From Pomphorhynchus laevis (Eukaryota; Acanthocephala; Palaeacanthocephala; Echinorhynchida; Pomphorhynchidae), in NCBI GenBank assembly GCA_012934845.2, contig WNNJ02002347.1, positions 1 through 64,000 of the forward strand: a DNA stretch of 64,000 nucleotides, in the 5' to 3' direction. How positions within the stretch are numbered: the first letter of the stretch is position 1; each line of letters opens with the position of its first letter. The notes beneath the pieces are model-generated. The model searched no databases, was not told where the DNA came from, and was given only the letters and a program-made list of their open reading frames with translations. Below are positions 12,283 through 23,670 of this stretch, one piece after another. A program made the position numbers and the translations under genes.

Positions 12283-13574
12283 CCGGGTCTTTCAAATTCG
12301 AGTTTCTTTTAAACAAATGTATTGTTCTGACAACTATCATTGTTTGAAAAAAAACCTTTTTTTAGATATCAAGTAGAATTTTAACGATTAACTGAAATGG
12401 ATTGTATTTGGCTTGAGAACCGTATAAACATAATAAAAATCCACTACGAAAATGGTGGAGCAGTAAATCAACATTTCGCAAAATTGTCCACAATTTTGGT
12501 CGATATAATCGTCCTACGGAGCCAGGATTAAGGAAGTTGGTCGAAAATTTGAGTCGACTGGATCGGTACAAGACATAAGTACACCAGAGCACAATCGTCC
12601 GATGCGTTCAGTTAAAAATATCGCTGCTGTTCGCGAAAGCATCGAGGATGATAAAAAAATTTCGATTGAACGACGTTCACAGCAATTGGGTCTATCTACA
12701 ACCACCACATGGAGAATTTTGCGTCAGGACTTAGTTCTTAAGCCTTACAAAATTTAGCTGGTGCAAGAGTTAAAGCCGAACGACCATCAGCAACGTCGAC
12801 AATTCTCTGATTTTGTTCAGCAACAACCTCATGATTTTGCTGAAAAAATCATCTTTACAGATTAAGCCCATTTTCATTTGAATGGCTATGTGAACAAACA
12901 GAATTGTCGTATTTGGGCACTGGAAAATCCACAGCAGTATATAGAGAAGCCACTACACTCCTCTCGTGTAACTGTTTGGTGCGCATTTTGGTATGGTGGA
13001 GTCATTGAACCGTTTTTCTTCGAGAACGCATATGGAAATGCGCTTACCGTCAACGGACTGCGATATAGGGAAATGCTCACAACTTTCTTTTATTCTATTA
13101 TTGATAACATGGATATTGCAAGATATGTGGTTTCAACAAGACGGTGCGACATGCCATACAGCGAATGAAACAATAAAGCTATTGGAATCGAAATTCAAGG
13201 GAAGAATACTCTCCGAAATGCAAACGCAAATTGGCCCCTAAGATCTCCGGATTTAACACCTTTGGATTATTTTCTATGGGGTCATCTAAAGACAGGGTTA
13301 ATGCTAACAAACCAGAATCAATTGAAGCACTAATAGACAACATTCGGCGCGAAATTAAGGAGATAGAACTACAAATATGCCGAAATGTAATTGTACATTT
13401 CGGCAAAAGGATTGACGTCTGTAAGCGTTCCCGCGGTGGGCATTTACAAGATATCGTTTATCATTCTTAAATTGTTGAACGTGTACTATACATCGACAAA
13501 AAATATATCATTTTTCTTTCACAATGTGTGTTTAATTCCAATTTTAAAAAGAAACTCGAACTTGAGAGACCCTG
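12283..13574 (+). mobile_element. Tc1/mariner transposon, DD41D-type, copy 2 (inactive)
   Basis: Also 1292 bp, at the same position in the tandem unit and with the same TA flanks, so it was carried by the duplication and not inserted anew. It retains Asp at the third catalytic position (LTPLDYFLWG), where copy 1 has Glu, and NGYVNKQNCRIWALENPQ at 12880. Frame changes near the third Asp and stops in the N-terminal half inactivate it. It differs from copy 1 at several percent of positions, in contrast to the nearly identical flank downstream. Confidence 0.9.
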
Positions 13575-13659
13575 TACATACGATTACCATTTATAAATAA
13601 TTTTTGAAATATTAATTTCAAAAGATTTGCTTCAAACAATAAAACATTAACTACTTCAA

Positions 13660-13920
13660 ATATTCTTTTGTATAATAGTAAAATACCGAAACTACACAAC
13701 ATTTTGAAAAGAAAATTCAAACATGATAATGATGGAGTTGTTTATAAAATTTCATGTTTGGAAAGCGATAAAATATATGTGTCAAACAGACCAACAATTG
13801 GAGACTAGATTAAAGCAACACAAATACATACTCAAAAAGGTCCTAAGTAGCCAAAGAAAGATTGCTAGTGCTTTTAATAGTATTAATTTATTGAATTTGC
13901 AAATGTTAATGATTCATTAG
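13660..13920 (+). mobile_element. Penelope-like GIY-YIG endonuclease remnant, copy 2
   Basis: Near-identical counterpart of 7850-8112, with the same YKISCLESDKIYV and ETRLKQHKYILKK segments in different frames. Broken fossil fragment of a C-terminal GIY-YIG domain. Confidence 0.6.
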
Positions 13921-15350
13921 CAATTCTAAGATTTCAAAGATAAATTGTGATTTTTAGAAATTTATACTCTATTTTCGTAAAATTTGAAAATATTCTTTTG
14001 CAAAAATGGATAAATAATATAAAGACTTTTAATCTTAAATCAATCAAATAAAATATTATTAAAAACATTTAAAAACAGCAGCATAAAGTTGAGAATTGGT
14101 TCACAATATAAAGTTAAAAATTGGTTTGATTGAATATACTTTAAATCCATATGAAATATTTCAAGTGATTTATAAGATCATTCGTATATCAATACTTACG
14201 GCCTTTTTGTCAGGATAATAAAATAAAGACGACGAGAAACTGAGCTTATACTTTTGGCTTATAATATTTTCTATCAGAATGATAAAATATTCAAACTACG
14301 ACTTGATCACGGTTTAGAAATATTTATCCTCGCTCTGGAAAACTCGTCTATTTATAGATGTAAATTTTCACCAACAATTTTCTACGTTTTTTATTTCTAC
14401 GTTATACACGAATTTTGTCTTTGAACAACAAACGAAGGAAATAAAGTGATTCAATTTAAAATTGTTGAAATTCTTGTCTATTCTACAAATGTAAAGTTGA
14501 CTGACTCTTAGATGCTTTTTTAAATTAATACAAGCTAACATTTGAATAACACAATAGGGATCAAATGTAATGTGAATGTAACTTTTAAAAAATGTATTCT
14601 ATCTTTGCGAGTTAAGACATTTTACTGTTACCTTAACACTGAGTCATTATATATCTTATATCAAACAATGAAAATGGTAAAACAATATTTTAGAAAGGTG
14701 AAAAGGATTGTGCAATTGTTCAAAAAATTCAGGTGTATATTCAAATACTTGGCAATTTAAAGTTAAAACAAATTCAGTCTACTGTTGTAAAATTGCGTTA
14801 CTATTGAGATGGATGCTTAACACAAATATTGTTTTCTTAGAAAATTTGGCAAACAGTCGCTTTAATAACAATATAAGCACAAATTGATAACAACTTTTAA
14901 TTACACCAGCTGATGAGCAAATTAGTACTTGCTAAATATTTAAAAAATTTATGTTAAATAAATTTATTTAATTTTTCAAAGCAAACTACAAAATAGAACA
15001 CTACTTGCACACTATAAAATCGGTAGATTTTTCATCGTTAGTTTATTCCATTTTATTGTATAAATACATCATTTTTCTTTTTTCATATCAAAATATTACG
15101 CTTGAAAAGGATTATTGCAATACACGAAGATTTGTGATCAATAATTTTATGTTTATATTCATCGCGATATTTAAACGCTCTGAAGAAATGAATATGGCAT
15201 CGAACTTATCATTGCACATTAAAATAAAAAGTTGAAATTTAAGTTTCGGCCACTTTTGGTTATCTAGTATTATATTCTGATTTTTTAAGATTTATTATTT
15301 ACACACAATATAAGGTTACCCGCAAATGGGTCCGAAATATTAAATTAAAA
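13921..15350. other. Non-coding AT-rich part of tandem unit (copy 2)
   Basis: Counterpart of 8113-9543 with a handful of differences. No gene recognised. Confidence 0.6.
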
Positions 15351-15577
15351 TTAATTTTTTAGGTGATAAAGGTTTTCGTTACATTGGACGATTGATTGCG
15401 GATGCATCACATCGATGCAGACTTGGCCATAAATACGCTTATTTGTGAACAATAATTGTATGTTTATATTCCTCGCGATATTTAAACGCCCTGAACAATT
15501 GAATAGCTCATTGTACATTATAATAAAAAGTTGAAATTTCAAACAAAAAATGCAATTTTTATGAATTGACTAATAAA

Positions 15578-16121
15578 TAACATACTTTGAATCAGAATCA
15601 GGATTAGAGATCATCAGTAGGAACTTCTTTGAAATCAGGTTTCGGCCACTGTTTCTCGACACAACAAAGCGCGAGGCCAAATACGTGCGCATTTCCTCTG
15701 ATTAAATTTGATTATATCGTATTATATTATGATACAAAGTATATTATTTGTTATCCATCCATAAAACTTTTCAGCTAATGATTTAAATTTTATGTAATGT
15801 TATTGTGTTAATTTATATATTGTAATATGTTCTGTTTGATGATATTTTATAGTAACCTAGTTTAAATTATGCATCTAGTATATTTTTTAAATGATTTTAA
15901 CGAAAATAAATATCATTACATATTAATGCAATTCTTAAAATTGTATTATTTAATATTATATTTTATATTATATGGTATGCTTGAATGTCCACCATCTTTA
16001 CGATATAAATTGAAAGTAGTTTTAATTGATGTTAATTTAATGTTCATATCTAGATATATACCTTCTTTATCATTGATATTGGTTTTATTAAGAATGAGGC
16101 TACCTATATAAATTTGTTTAC
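15578..16121. repeat. Composite tandem unit, partial copy 3
   Basis: Starts as copies 1 and 2 do and contains the antisense Penelope-like tail and the first RT-end segment ([20 protein letters not shown] on the minus strand). It stops abruptly at about 16121, where the sequence changes to an unrelated CR1-like LINE. Confidence 0.8.
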
Positions 16122-16189
16122 TCACCCGAAACCTGAAAAGATGCAATATACAATTATATACTTTTCATGTGGCGCACAAAGCATGCCAG

Positions 16190-17339
16190 AAAAGCTGTGC
16201 TACTTCCCTAAAAGTTGCATATACAAACATAAGAAGTAGTCCATTTAAATTGGATTAGCTTACAATTTCGGTAACCTACACAAACCGATGATTCTGGCTC
16301 TTACGGAGAGTTAGTTGCACGACGACATATCGGACTGTGTGATGGGTATTCTATACTATAGCAAATACCTACCCGATAGAGTTTCTCGAAGGGACAGAGG
16401 AAGTTTGTTTATTTTAAAACAAACTTACTGATTAATTCAGTAGTCAAATTTGTAAATGTAGTGGAAACATGCAAGTTTCTGTTAGTCGAATTTTCGAATA
16501 CTGAAGGTTATTTTGGAATTGGTGTGCTACCGATCTCCACAAACTTGCTGTCGAACGATAAATTCGTTCGCGTACTAAGGAAATGCTCAAAACAGAAAGA
16601 ATACATACTAGTCGGTAACTTCAATATTCCATGTGCTGGTCATGAAGGGCGTTATATACTAGCTAACGATACTTCCAAACCTGACATATACTTGTGGAAT
16701 TTTCTTACAAATGACCTTAGTCTAGAGTAGCATGTACAATCGTCTACAAGGTTCATGGCTAATCATGAATCTCGGCCATCCGATTTGGGCCTCGTGTGTA
16801 CGACTTCAAAATTTCCGTTGATTTGACGGATTTATAAGGATAACTCAACTTTTTCTTTCACGTCGATATTTATCATTTCGAGCTAAATTGAGCTGGACAA
16901 TGTCAGAAGGGGAGCGGTCAGGATAGATACGACAAGTAAATGAAGTGTAACAGGTTAAAGGTGTACCAAAGAAGCATGTGAACTACGTCAGAAAACGATT
17001 TTTAAGAGGGAAGGACTGAGATGATTGGATTCAGTGGATTTGTTTAAACAGATAAAATATAGCGATATTATTGAAAGTCACCGAAAACAAAAGAAGTATA
17101 AGACAATTAACAGCAAGAAAGAAGATCTGACAGGTCGTTAAAGAGCATTCGAGATGGGCAGCTAAGCCTGGACGGCATACAATTACAAGTCCATAGAGAA
17201 AGGAGTTGATAATCTGCATATAAGTAAATCAAACGAAGTGTAACGGAAGTTAGCGTTAATTTTACGTATAGACGTTGGGTTACGAGCAATGGCAACAATA
17301 CTGCTATAGTTAGAAGCAGTTTGGAAGAGACATAAAACA
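16190..17339 (+). mobile_element. CR1-like LINE, endonuclease part
   Basis: The plus strand shows apurinic-type endonuclease segments of CR1-like LINEs: ILALTES*LHDDISDC near 16290 (family pattern ..TETWL..DISD..), DRVSRRDRGS near 16375 and then YILVGNFNIPCAGHEG at about 16605. Stops and frame changes are frequent. From 16930 to 17339 only low-similarity, decayed linker sequence remains before the satellite starts. The matching RT half lies beyond the satellite at 20200-22030. Confidence 0.7.
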
Positions 17340-20105
17340 AAAAAACTAGCAATAAAATAAAAAACTAGTCATAAAATAAAAAATATAAACTAGTGATAAA
17401 ATATAAAACTAGTAGTAAAAAAATTAGTAATAAAATAAAAACTAGTAATAAAATAAAAAATAAAAACTAGTAATAAAATAAAAAATAAAAACTAGTAATA
17501 AAAAAAAACTAGTAATAAAATAAAAAATAAAACTAGTAATCAAAAAAACTAGCAATAAAAAACTTGTAATAAAATTAAAAAAAAACTTGTAATAAAATTT
17601 AAAAAAACTAGTAATAAACTAAAAAACTAGTAATAAAAAAAACTAGTAATAAAATAAAAGAAATAGTAATAAAACAAAAAAACTAGTGATAAAATAAAAC
17701 AACTAGTAATAGGATAAAAAACAAAAACTAGTGATAAAAAAAACTAGTAATTAAATAAAAACTAGTAATAAAATAAAAAATTAGTAAAAAATTAAAAAAA
17801 AGAATTAGTGATAAAATAAAAAACTAAAAATTTAATAAAAAAAAACTAGTAATAAAATAAAAAAAAATCTAGTAATAAAACAAAAAAAACTAGTAATAAA
17901 ATAAAAAAAACTAGTAAAAAAGCAGTAATAAAACAAAACCACTAGCAAAAAAAACTAGTAATAATAAAAAGAAATAAAAACTAGTGATAAAATAAAAAAA
18001 AACTAGTAATAAAATAAAAAATAAAAACTAGTGATAAAATATAAAACTAGTAATACAACAAAGAAAATAAAAAAACTAGTAATCAACTAAAAAATATAAA
18101 CTTGTAATAAAATAAAACAAACCAGATATATAAAAAAAACTAGTAATAAAAAAAACTAGAAATAAAATTAAAAAAAACTTGTAATAAAATTAAAAAAAAG
18201 TAATAAAAAAAATTTAAAAGCTAGTAATAAAATTTAAAAAACTAGTAATAAAAAAACAGTAATAAAATAAAAAACAGTAATAAAATAAAAACTAGTGATA
18301 AAATAAAAAACTAGTAAAAAAATAAAAAATAAAAACTAGTAATAAACTAAAAAACTAGTAATAAAAAACTAGTAATAAAATAAAAAAAATTGTAACAAAA
18401 TAAAAAAACTAGTAATAAAATAAAAAAATAAAAACTAGTGGTAAAATAAAAAACTAATAATTTAACAATAAAATAAAAAAACTAGTAATAAAATAAAAAA
18501 AATAAAAACTAGTAATTAAAAAACTAGTAATAAAATAAAAAACTAGTAAAAAAATAAAAAAAAACAAACTTGTAATAAAATAAAAACTATAAATAAAATA
18601 AAAAATAAAAACTAGTAATTAAAAAAGCTAGCAATAAAAAAAACTTGTAATAAAATAAAAAAAACTTGTAATAAAAAAAACTAGTAATAAAATAAAAAAA
18701 ATAAAAACTAGTAATTAAAAAACTAGTAATAAAATAAAAAACTAGTAATAAAATAAAAAAAAAAAAAAATAAAAACTAGTAATTAAAAAACTAGTAATAA
18801 AATAAAAAACTAGTAAAAAAAAAAAAAAAAAAACTTGTAATAAAATAAAAACTATAAATAAAATAAAAAATAAAAACTAGTAATTAAAAAAGCTAGCAAT
18901 AAAAAAAACTTGTAATAAAATAAAAAAAACTTGTAATAAAAAAACTAGTAATAAAATAAAAAAAATAAAAACTAGTAATTAAAAAACTAGTAATAAAATA
19001 AAAAACTAGTAAAAAAATAAAAAAAACAAACTTGTAATAAAATAAAAACTATAAATAAAATAAAAAATAAAAACTAGTAATTAAAAAAGCTAGCAATAAA
19101 AAAAACTTGTAATAAAATAAAAAAAACTTGTAATAAAATAAAAACTATAAATAAAATAAAAAATAAAAACTAGTAATTAAAAAAGCTAGCAATAAAAAAA
19201 ACTTGTAATAAAATAAAAAAAACTTGTAATAAAAAAAACTAGTAATAAAATAAAAACTAGTAATAAAACAAAAAACTAGTAAAAAAACTAGTAATAAAAA
19301 AAAATAAAAAACTAGTAATAAAATAAAAAAAAAAACTAGTAATTAAAAAAACTAGCAATAAAAAAAAAAAATAAAAAATAAAAAAAAACTAGTAATAAAA
19401 TAAAAAAAATAAAAACTAGTAATTAAAAAATAAAAAAACTAGTAAGAAAATAAAAAAACTAGCAATAAAATTAAAAACTAGCAATAAAATAAAAAACTAG
19501 TAATAAAATAAAAAACTAGCAATAAAAAAACTAGCTATAAAAAACTAGTAATAATAAAAAGAAATAATAATAATTAAATAAAAAATAAAAACTAGTGATA
19601 AAAAAACTAGTAATAAACTAAAAAACTAGTAATAAAATAAAAAACTAGTAATAAAATAAAAAAAAAAAACTTGTAATAAAAAAACTAGTAATAAAATAAA
19701 AAAAAAAAACTTGTAATAAAATAAAAACTAGTAATTAAAAAACTAAATAAAAAAAACTAAAAAATAAAAACTAGTAATTAAAAAAGCTAGCAATAAAAAA
19801 ACTTGTAATAAAATAAAAAAAACTTGTAATAAAAAAAACTAGTAATAAAATAAAAAAAATAAAAACTAGTAAATAAAAAAACTAGTAATAAAAAAAATAA
19901 AACTAGTAATTAAAAAAACTAGCAATAAAAAAACTAGTAATAAAATAAAAAAAGACTTGACAAAATAAAAAATAAAAACTAGTAATAAAATAAAAGCTAG
20001 TAATAAAATAAGAAACTAGTAATAAAATAAAAAATATAAACTTGTAATAAAATAAAAAATAAAAACTAGTAATAAACTAAAAAACTAGTAATAAAATAAA
20101 AAAAA
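17340..20105 (+). repeat. ACTAGT-rich satellite with higher-order repeats
   Basis: About 2.77 kb built from a loose 15-20 bp unit of the form AAAACTAGTAATAAAATAA, with variants ACTTGTAATAAA and GCTAGCAATAAA. The plus strand is extremely A-rich and poor in C and G. A higher-order block (AACTATAAATAAAATAA, then an AGCTAGCAATAAA variant, then two ACTTGTAATAAA variants) recurs at about 18585, 18845, 19045 and 19140, showing amplification of a ~100-260 bp register. It lies between the EN and RT halves of one CR1-like LINE and interrupts it. Confidence 0.9.
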
Positions 20106-20199
20106 CCATATCTTTTTAAATTACCCATTTCATAAATAGCAGAGGAATTGGTGTCATTATTTAAGTTGATCTTGGGCTGATCCAGATTACCAATATAGA

Positions 20200-20640
20200 A
20201 ATGTTGACCCGATTTTCAAAAATGGAGACAAAAAGAGTGCCGGTATCTATCGTGCAAAAAGCCTTACTAGTGTGGTCTGTAAAGTATTTGAGCGGATATT
20301 AAGCAGACGTTTATATGCTTATTTGAATTCACTGGGAATATTAAATTGGGTGCATTACGTTGAGCATATTGCTAATAGTTACTGCGCTGACGCAGAATTT
20401 CTAGACTTTAATTGAACGTTTGATATGGTTCCGCATCATATGCTGCTAGGTGTTCTTGAGAATTGCAATGTTGACACGATAATTCTTAACAAGATCAGAT
20501 ATGTTCTCTGCGTGAGATTATTTAGAGCTTGATTCGGCCGGTTTATGCCTTCTTCTCGGACTTATATTACTTGAGACCTGTACGGATTTGGGACATACAA
20601 ATGTCACAATTCAAGAAGGTGAATAATTATATCAAAAATG
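20200..20640 (+). mobile_element. CR1-like LINE, RT N-terminal half
   Basis: Reads PIFKNGDKKSAGIYRAKSLT-type RT motif 1 (20205-20270), SVVCKVFERILSRRLYAYL and then FDMVPHHMLLGVLEN (motif A region, near 20420). This matches the usual CR1 order (PIFKKGD..., NYRPISLTSV, F..VPH). The motif A aspartate lies within a short decayed stretch with a stop. It is the continuation of the element at 16190-17339. Confidence 0.75.
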
Positions 20641-20739
20641 GTATAGTTTTTTAGGACATGTCGGCATGGTTGCCCATAAAAACAGGAATTAGTTTAAGCA
20701 CAAAACGTGTGCATATACGGGTTCAGTCGTAGCAACGTG

Positions 20740-21580
20740 TGCCTTTCTTCTATCTGCAAACTGTCTTTCTAATATCTACAAACGTCTCTCCCATCTTCAT
20801 ATCGTTCTAAACCCAGACAAGTTCAAAAGAATGTAGATCCTACCCAGTCAACATAATATATCTCCTCCCCCTGTATATTTCGCCTCAACAATTATCCCCA
20901 TAGTCCACAATCTCACTTTCATAGTTTTCCATTTCGATAATCACCTTTCCCTTAAACCCTTCGTCCGCGACAAGGTTCGTTTCTCTAACTTAATTCTTCA
21001 TGACATCAACCGTATCCACTCTCTGATCGACTTCGGTTCTTGTATGTATCTACTTTCATCGCTTCTTTTCTCTATAATCGATTCCTGTATCAGTCTTTTC
21101 GCCAATTCTCTAAAATTCATCATCTTACCCCTACAAAGAATAATCAACTCCGCCATTCGAGTGCTCTTTCGTCTCCGTCGCTTCGACCACACATCCACAT
21201 ATCTTGCTCAACTCTCCTGGCCCACCATCCTCATCCGCATCTAACTCCGCCTTATTATCGTAACGTTTCGTCTCATCGCTGTCGGATCCCAATCGTTCAT
21301 CAACCTCCTTTTTTAGACGAAGCTCTAATTTCCGTAATTCCCTCTTAATACACGTTCCCAATTACTCCTGCAACTACGCTCTTAGATCCTTCCTTGTCGC
21401 CCCACTCGCCTAGAATCGCTCTCTCGACGTCCGCCTCTCTCTCTTTTATCACATTCGAATATTTCCTCCGTTCCCACCTTCTCGACACATGATTTATTTT
21501 TTTTTCGTAGTCATGTAAACGGGCGCTGGCACGAATTTGCCACGTAAAAATAAATCCTTTTATTAGGATCTCGAAAATTG
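20740..21580 (+). mobile_element. CR1/L2-like LINE 3' fragment
   Basis: A 0.84 kb piece of the same family as 30690-33260. Shared stretches are the end of the RT (TSLPSS..., [13 protein letters not shown]), the reverse-transcriptase C-terminal region (INSAIRVLFRLRRFDHTST, compare AARVIFRLRKYDHISNT at 4920) and the 3' end word AAAAATAAATC. It sits inside the CR1-like element, whose sequence around GTCGTAGCAACGTGTGC is present on both sides (20722 and 21681). Confidence 0.75.
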
Positions 21581-21589
21581 TGAAGTTTT

Positions 21590-22030
21590 TCATGACATGC
21601 TAAACCTTATTTATCGTTGGTCCATAACAACGGGAATTAGTTTACATACAAAAAGATGTACTTATATAAGGTTTGGTCGTAGCAACGTGTGCAATAAATA
21701 CTATTTCAATGAAGAGTTCTTTACGAATACTGCTACCACCAAAGATCTTGGTATAGTAGTACAGATTAATTTAAAGATACGCGCGAACATTGATAGAATT
21801 TGGCACAAATCTCGGAAAGTGTATTACATTATAAAGAACTGTTTTAGAAAATTAACTCCATCTTTTACAGTGTATTTGTGCAATGCGCTGGTAAGACCGA
21901 TGATTGAATATGTTTCTCCAGCCATCTTCCCTTGTACACGTAAAGAAATTTATGATTTAGAGAGCAAATCCCGTCACTTTACGAAATTTATCAATATATG
22001 CGACATCTTTCCAATCGTTATCGCTTAAAC
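21590..22030 (+). mobile_element. CR1-like LINE, RT C-terminal part
   Basis: An open plus-strand frame reads LHTKRCTYIRFGRSNVC (K of motif D), then TTKDLGIVVQINLKI (motif E, family pattern ..DLGV.....L), then VRPMIEYVSPAIFPCTRKEI and LESKSRHFTKFI. These are the thumb and C-terminal signatures of CR1-like LINEs, close to those familiar from schistosome elements. It ends in a stop at about 22027. The element continues as an untranslated tail. Confidence 0.75.
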
Positions 22031-23009
22031 AATTTAGGTTTGGTGTCTATACGCGACGGTTGATAATGTATGATCTCCTGGCTATATATCATCTTGTTCA
22101 TTAAGTAAATGCGCATCTTTTGGGTTGAATAGTCTTTAAGAGTTGGAAGTAGAGGACGTTCAAAAGAATTGGTAGTTTTGAGTCCTGGAAGATACCCATC
22201 TCATCTTCGATTTCACATCGAGCGAGTAACGCGTAGAATAGTCTTCATGACAACATTGTGAACATATCCAATTCTAAATCATTCAACGTACAACTTATGC
22301 GTTGGATGAGTTGTGAACGTACTCCTTGGCTGGCGAATTAGCAGTTAATCGTTTCTGCGACGAAAATTACTAGCGTGTATTTTTATCTTATTTTTGTGCT
22401 TTTTCTATTTTAATATTGTTCCATTATGTTATCTGTGAGTAGTCAAAACAACCATCTGGTTATAGACCTGAAGTATAAATAAAAATTATAAATATAAATA
22501 TATTTATAATAATTTTATAATTATTATCTTATTTATATTTATAATAATTTTATTTATTATATAAATATAATAAATATTAATTAATAAAATACTAATTTTA
22601 TTTATTATATAAATAAAATTAGCAGAAAATAATAATGTCGTATCAATTATACATAGTTTTATTATTTTAAATAAGTTCAATTAAATACCAATTACAAAAA
22701 TTGTTTAAGCTTTGAATTAATTTAAATATATTAATTTACAGATAGAAAATAAAAAAATCGCTTTATTTAGATTAGATAAGGATTTATTTAGTGTTTTGTT
22801 AGCAACTTCTCTAAATGTCTTAATTTTTGTCATTACAAGTCTTATATCTCGAAGTTAATCATCCAAATGTTTGATTTTCTGCTTGTGAATGATCGTTCGC
22901 ATTGAAATTTTGACGATTTCAGAAATATTGAATCAAAACTTTTCTGATAAAATCTTTTTTGTAATTTTAAAATAATTATTTTTTTTAAATAGTTGATCAG
23001 GATCCATTA
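22031..23009. other. LINE tail and AT-rich DNA
   Basis: 22031-22440 looks like the decayed 3' part of the CR1-like LINE. 22440-23009 is extremely AT-rich, with short direct repeats such as TTTATTATATAAATA. No gene or RNA was recognised. Confidence 0.45.
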
Positions 23010-23220
23010 TTGACAATTATTAGAGCTGGATCAAAGGAAAGAATTATTTTTGATATTTCGCTAACTTCTGTTAGCATCTTCAGAAAATTACAATCAAATT
23101 ACAATTGCAATTTATACAATTACAATTCATTATTTAATTTTTCTAGTAATTTTAATTATTATTATTTTGTTATTTTTTTAGCATCTTCAGAAATATCAAA
23201 AATAATCTTTGATCCTTAAT
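23010..23220 (-). repeat. Palindromic element with compact hammerhead-like core
   Basis: About 210 bp whose ends are inverted copies (minus strand GATCAAAGATTATTTTTGAT at one end; ATCAAAAATAAT...CTTTGATC at the other). Inside, on the minus strand at 23083-23056, is CTGAAGA, one base, GCTAAC, a 4-nt loop, GTTAGC and GAAA. That is the hammerhead core CUGANGA and GAAA joined by a 6-bp helix II. The partner half near 23190-23170 has CTGAAGATGCTA but no complete hairpin. A convincing third core strand (NUH) was not found. Similar hairpins lie at 26459 and 60298. Confidence 0.4.
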
Positions 23221-23511
23221 TTGTTCTTAGTTTCGATTATTAGATCATAAATAAATCAATAATAGTAATGTTGAATTATGTTTTTCGAATATTATTGTTC
23301 AGATTTTTAACTTTTCACTCAAAATTTAAAATAAATTATTTTATTAATATATTCATATCAATTAAATAATAAAAGATAAAAAATATACGATAACGATCAA
23401 ATAGGTAAAATTAAATATGATTATTATAATAAAACTAAAATCATTAAAAATCACAAACTTTTACAGAGCAGGCAGTTGAATGCCCGATATCAAATGTAAT
23501 TTAATTCAAAA

Positions 23512-23670
23512 TTATGAATCAGTATCTGGTAAAAAAGATCGAACAGGTGAACCTAATCCGTAGAGAACCTTTCTTGATATTCGCATTGTACCGGAAATTG
23601 GATCAACACCAAAGTACTTTACTTTGATTTCCTTACCAACTTCCATACCTAGCAAACTGGGATTATCTAC
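23512..23670 (-). CDS. PNPT1: PNPT1 last coding exon, S1 end and stop
   Basis: Encodes [20 protein letters not shown] then [20 protein letters not shown] and [12 protein letters not shown] followed by TAA (23512-23514). It matches [30 protein letters not shown] of human PNPT1. The tail after the S1 domain is much shorter than in human. An AATAAA-like signal occurs about 170 nt downstream on the minus strand. Confidence 0.92.
   Translation of the reverse strand, partial: VDNPSLLGMEVGKEIKVKYFGVDPISGTMRISRKVLYGLGSPVRSFLPDTDS

Larger units (their letters stand above)
9770..15577. repeat. Composite tandem unit, copy 2
   Basis: Second copy of the ~5.8 kb unit, without the LINE found in copy 1. 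Its order is antisense Penelope-like 3' end and RT (9780-11380), 0.6 kb arm (11572-12149), mariner (12283-13574), GIY-YIG remnant (13660-13920) and AT-rich tail. The right half matches copy 1 almost perfectly, while the left half and mariner differ at several percent of sites by eye. Confidence 0.85.

Noticed and set aside
12886-13080. Minus-strand frame through the mariner
   Set aside because: It is opposite a clear transposase segment and has no similarity of its own.
17340-20105. Regularly spaced short repeats that might suggest a CRISPR array
   Set aside because: Units are not separated by unique spacers, the unit length drifts, and the context is an animal intergenic LINE. It is a simple satellite.
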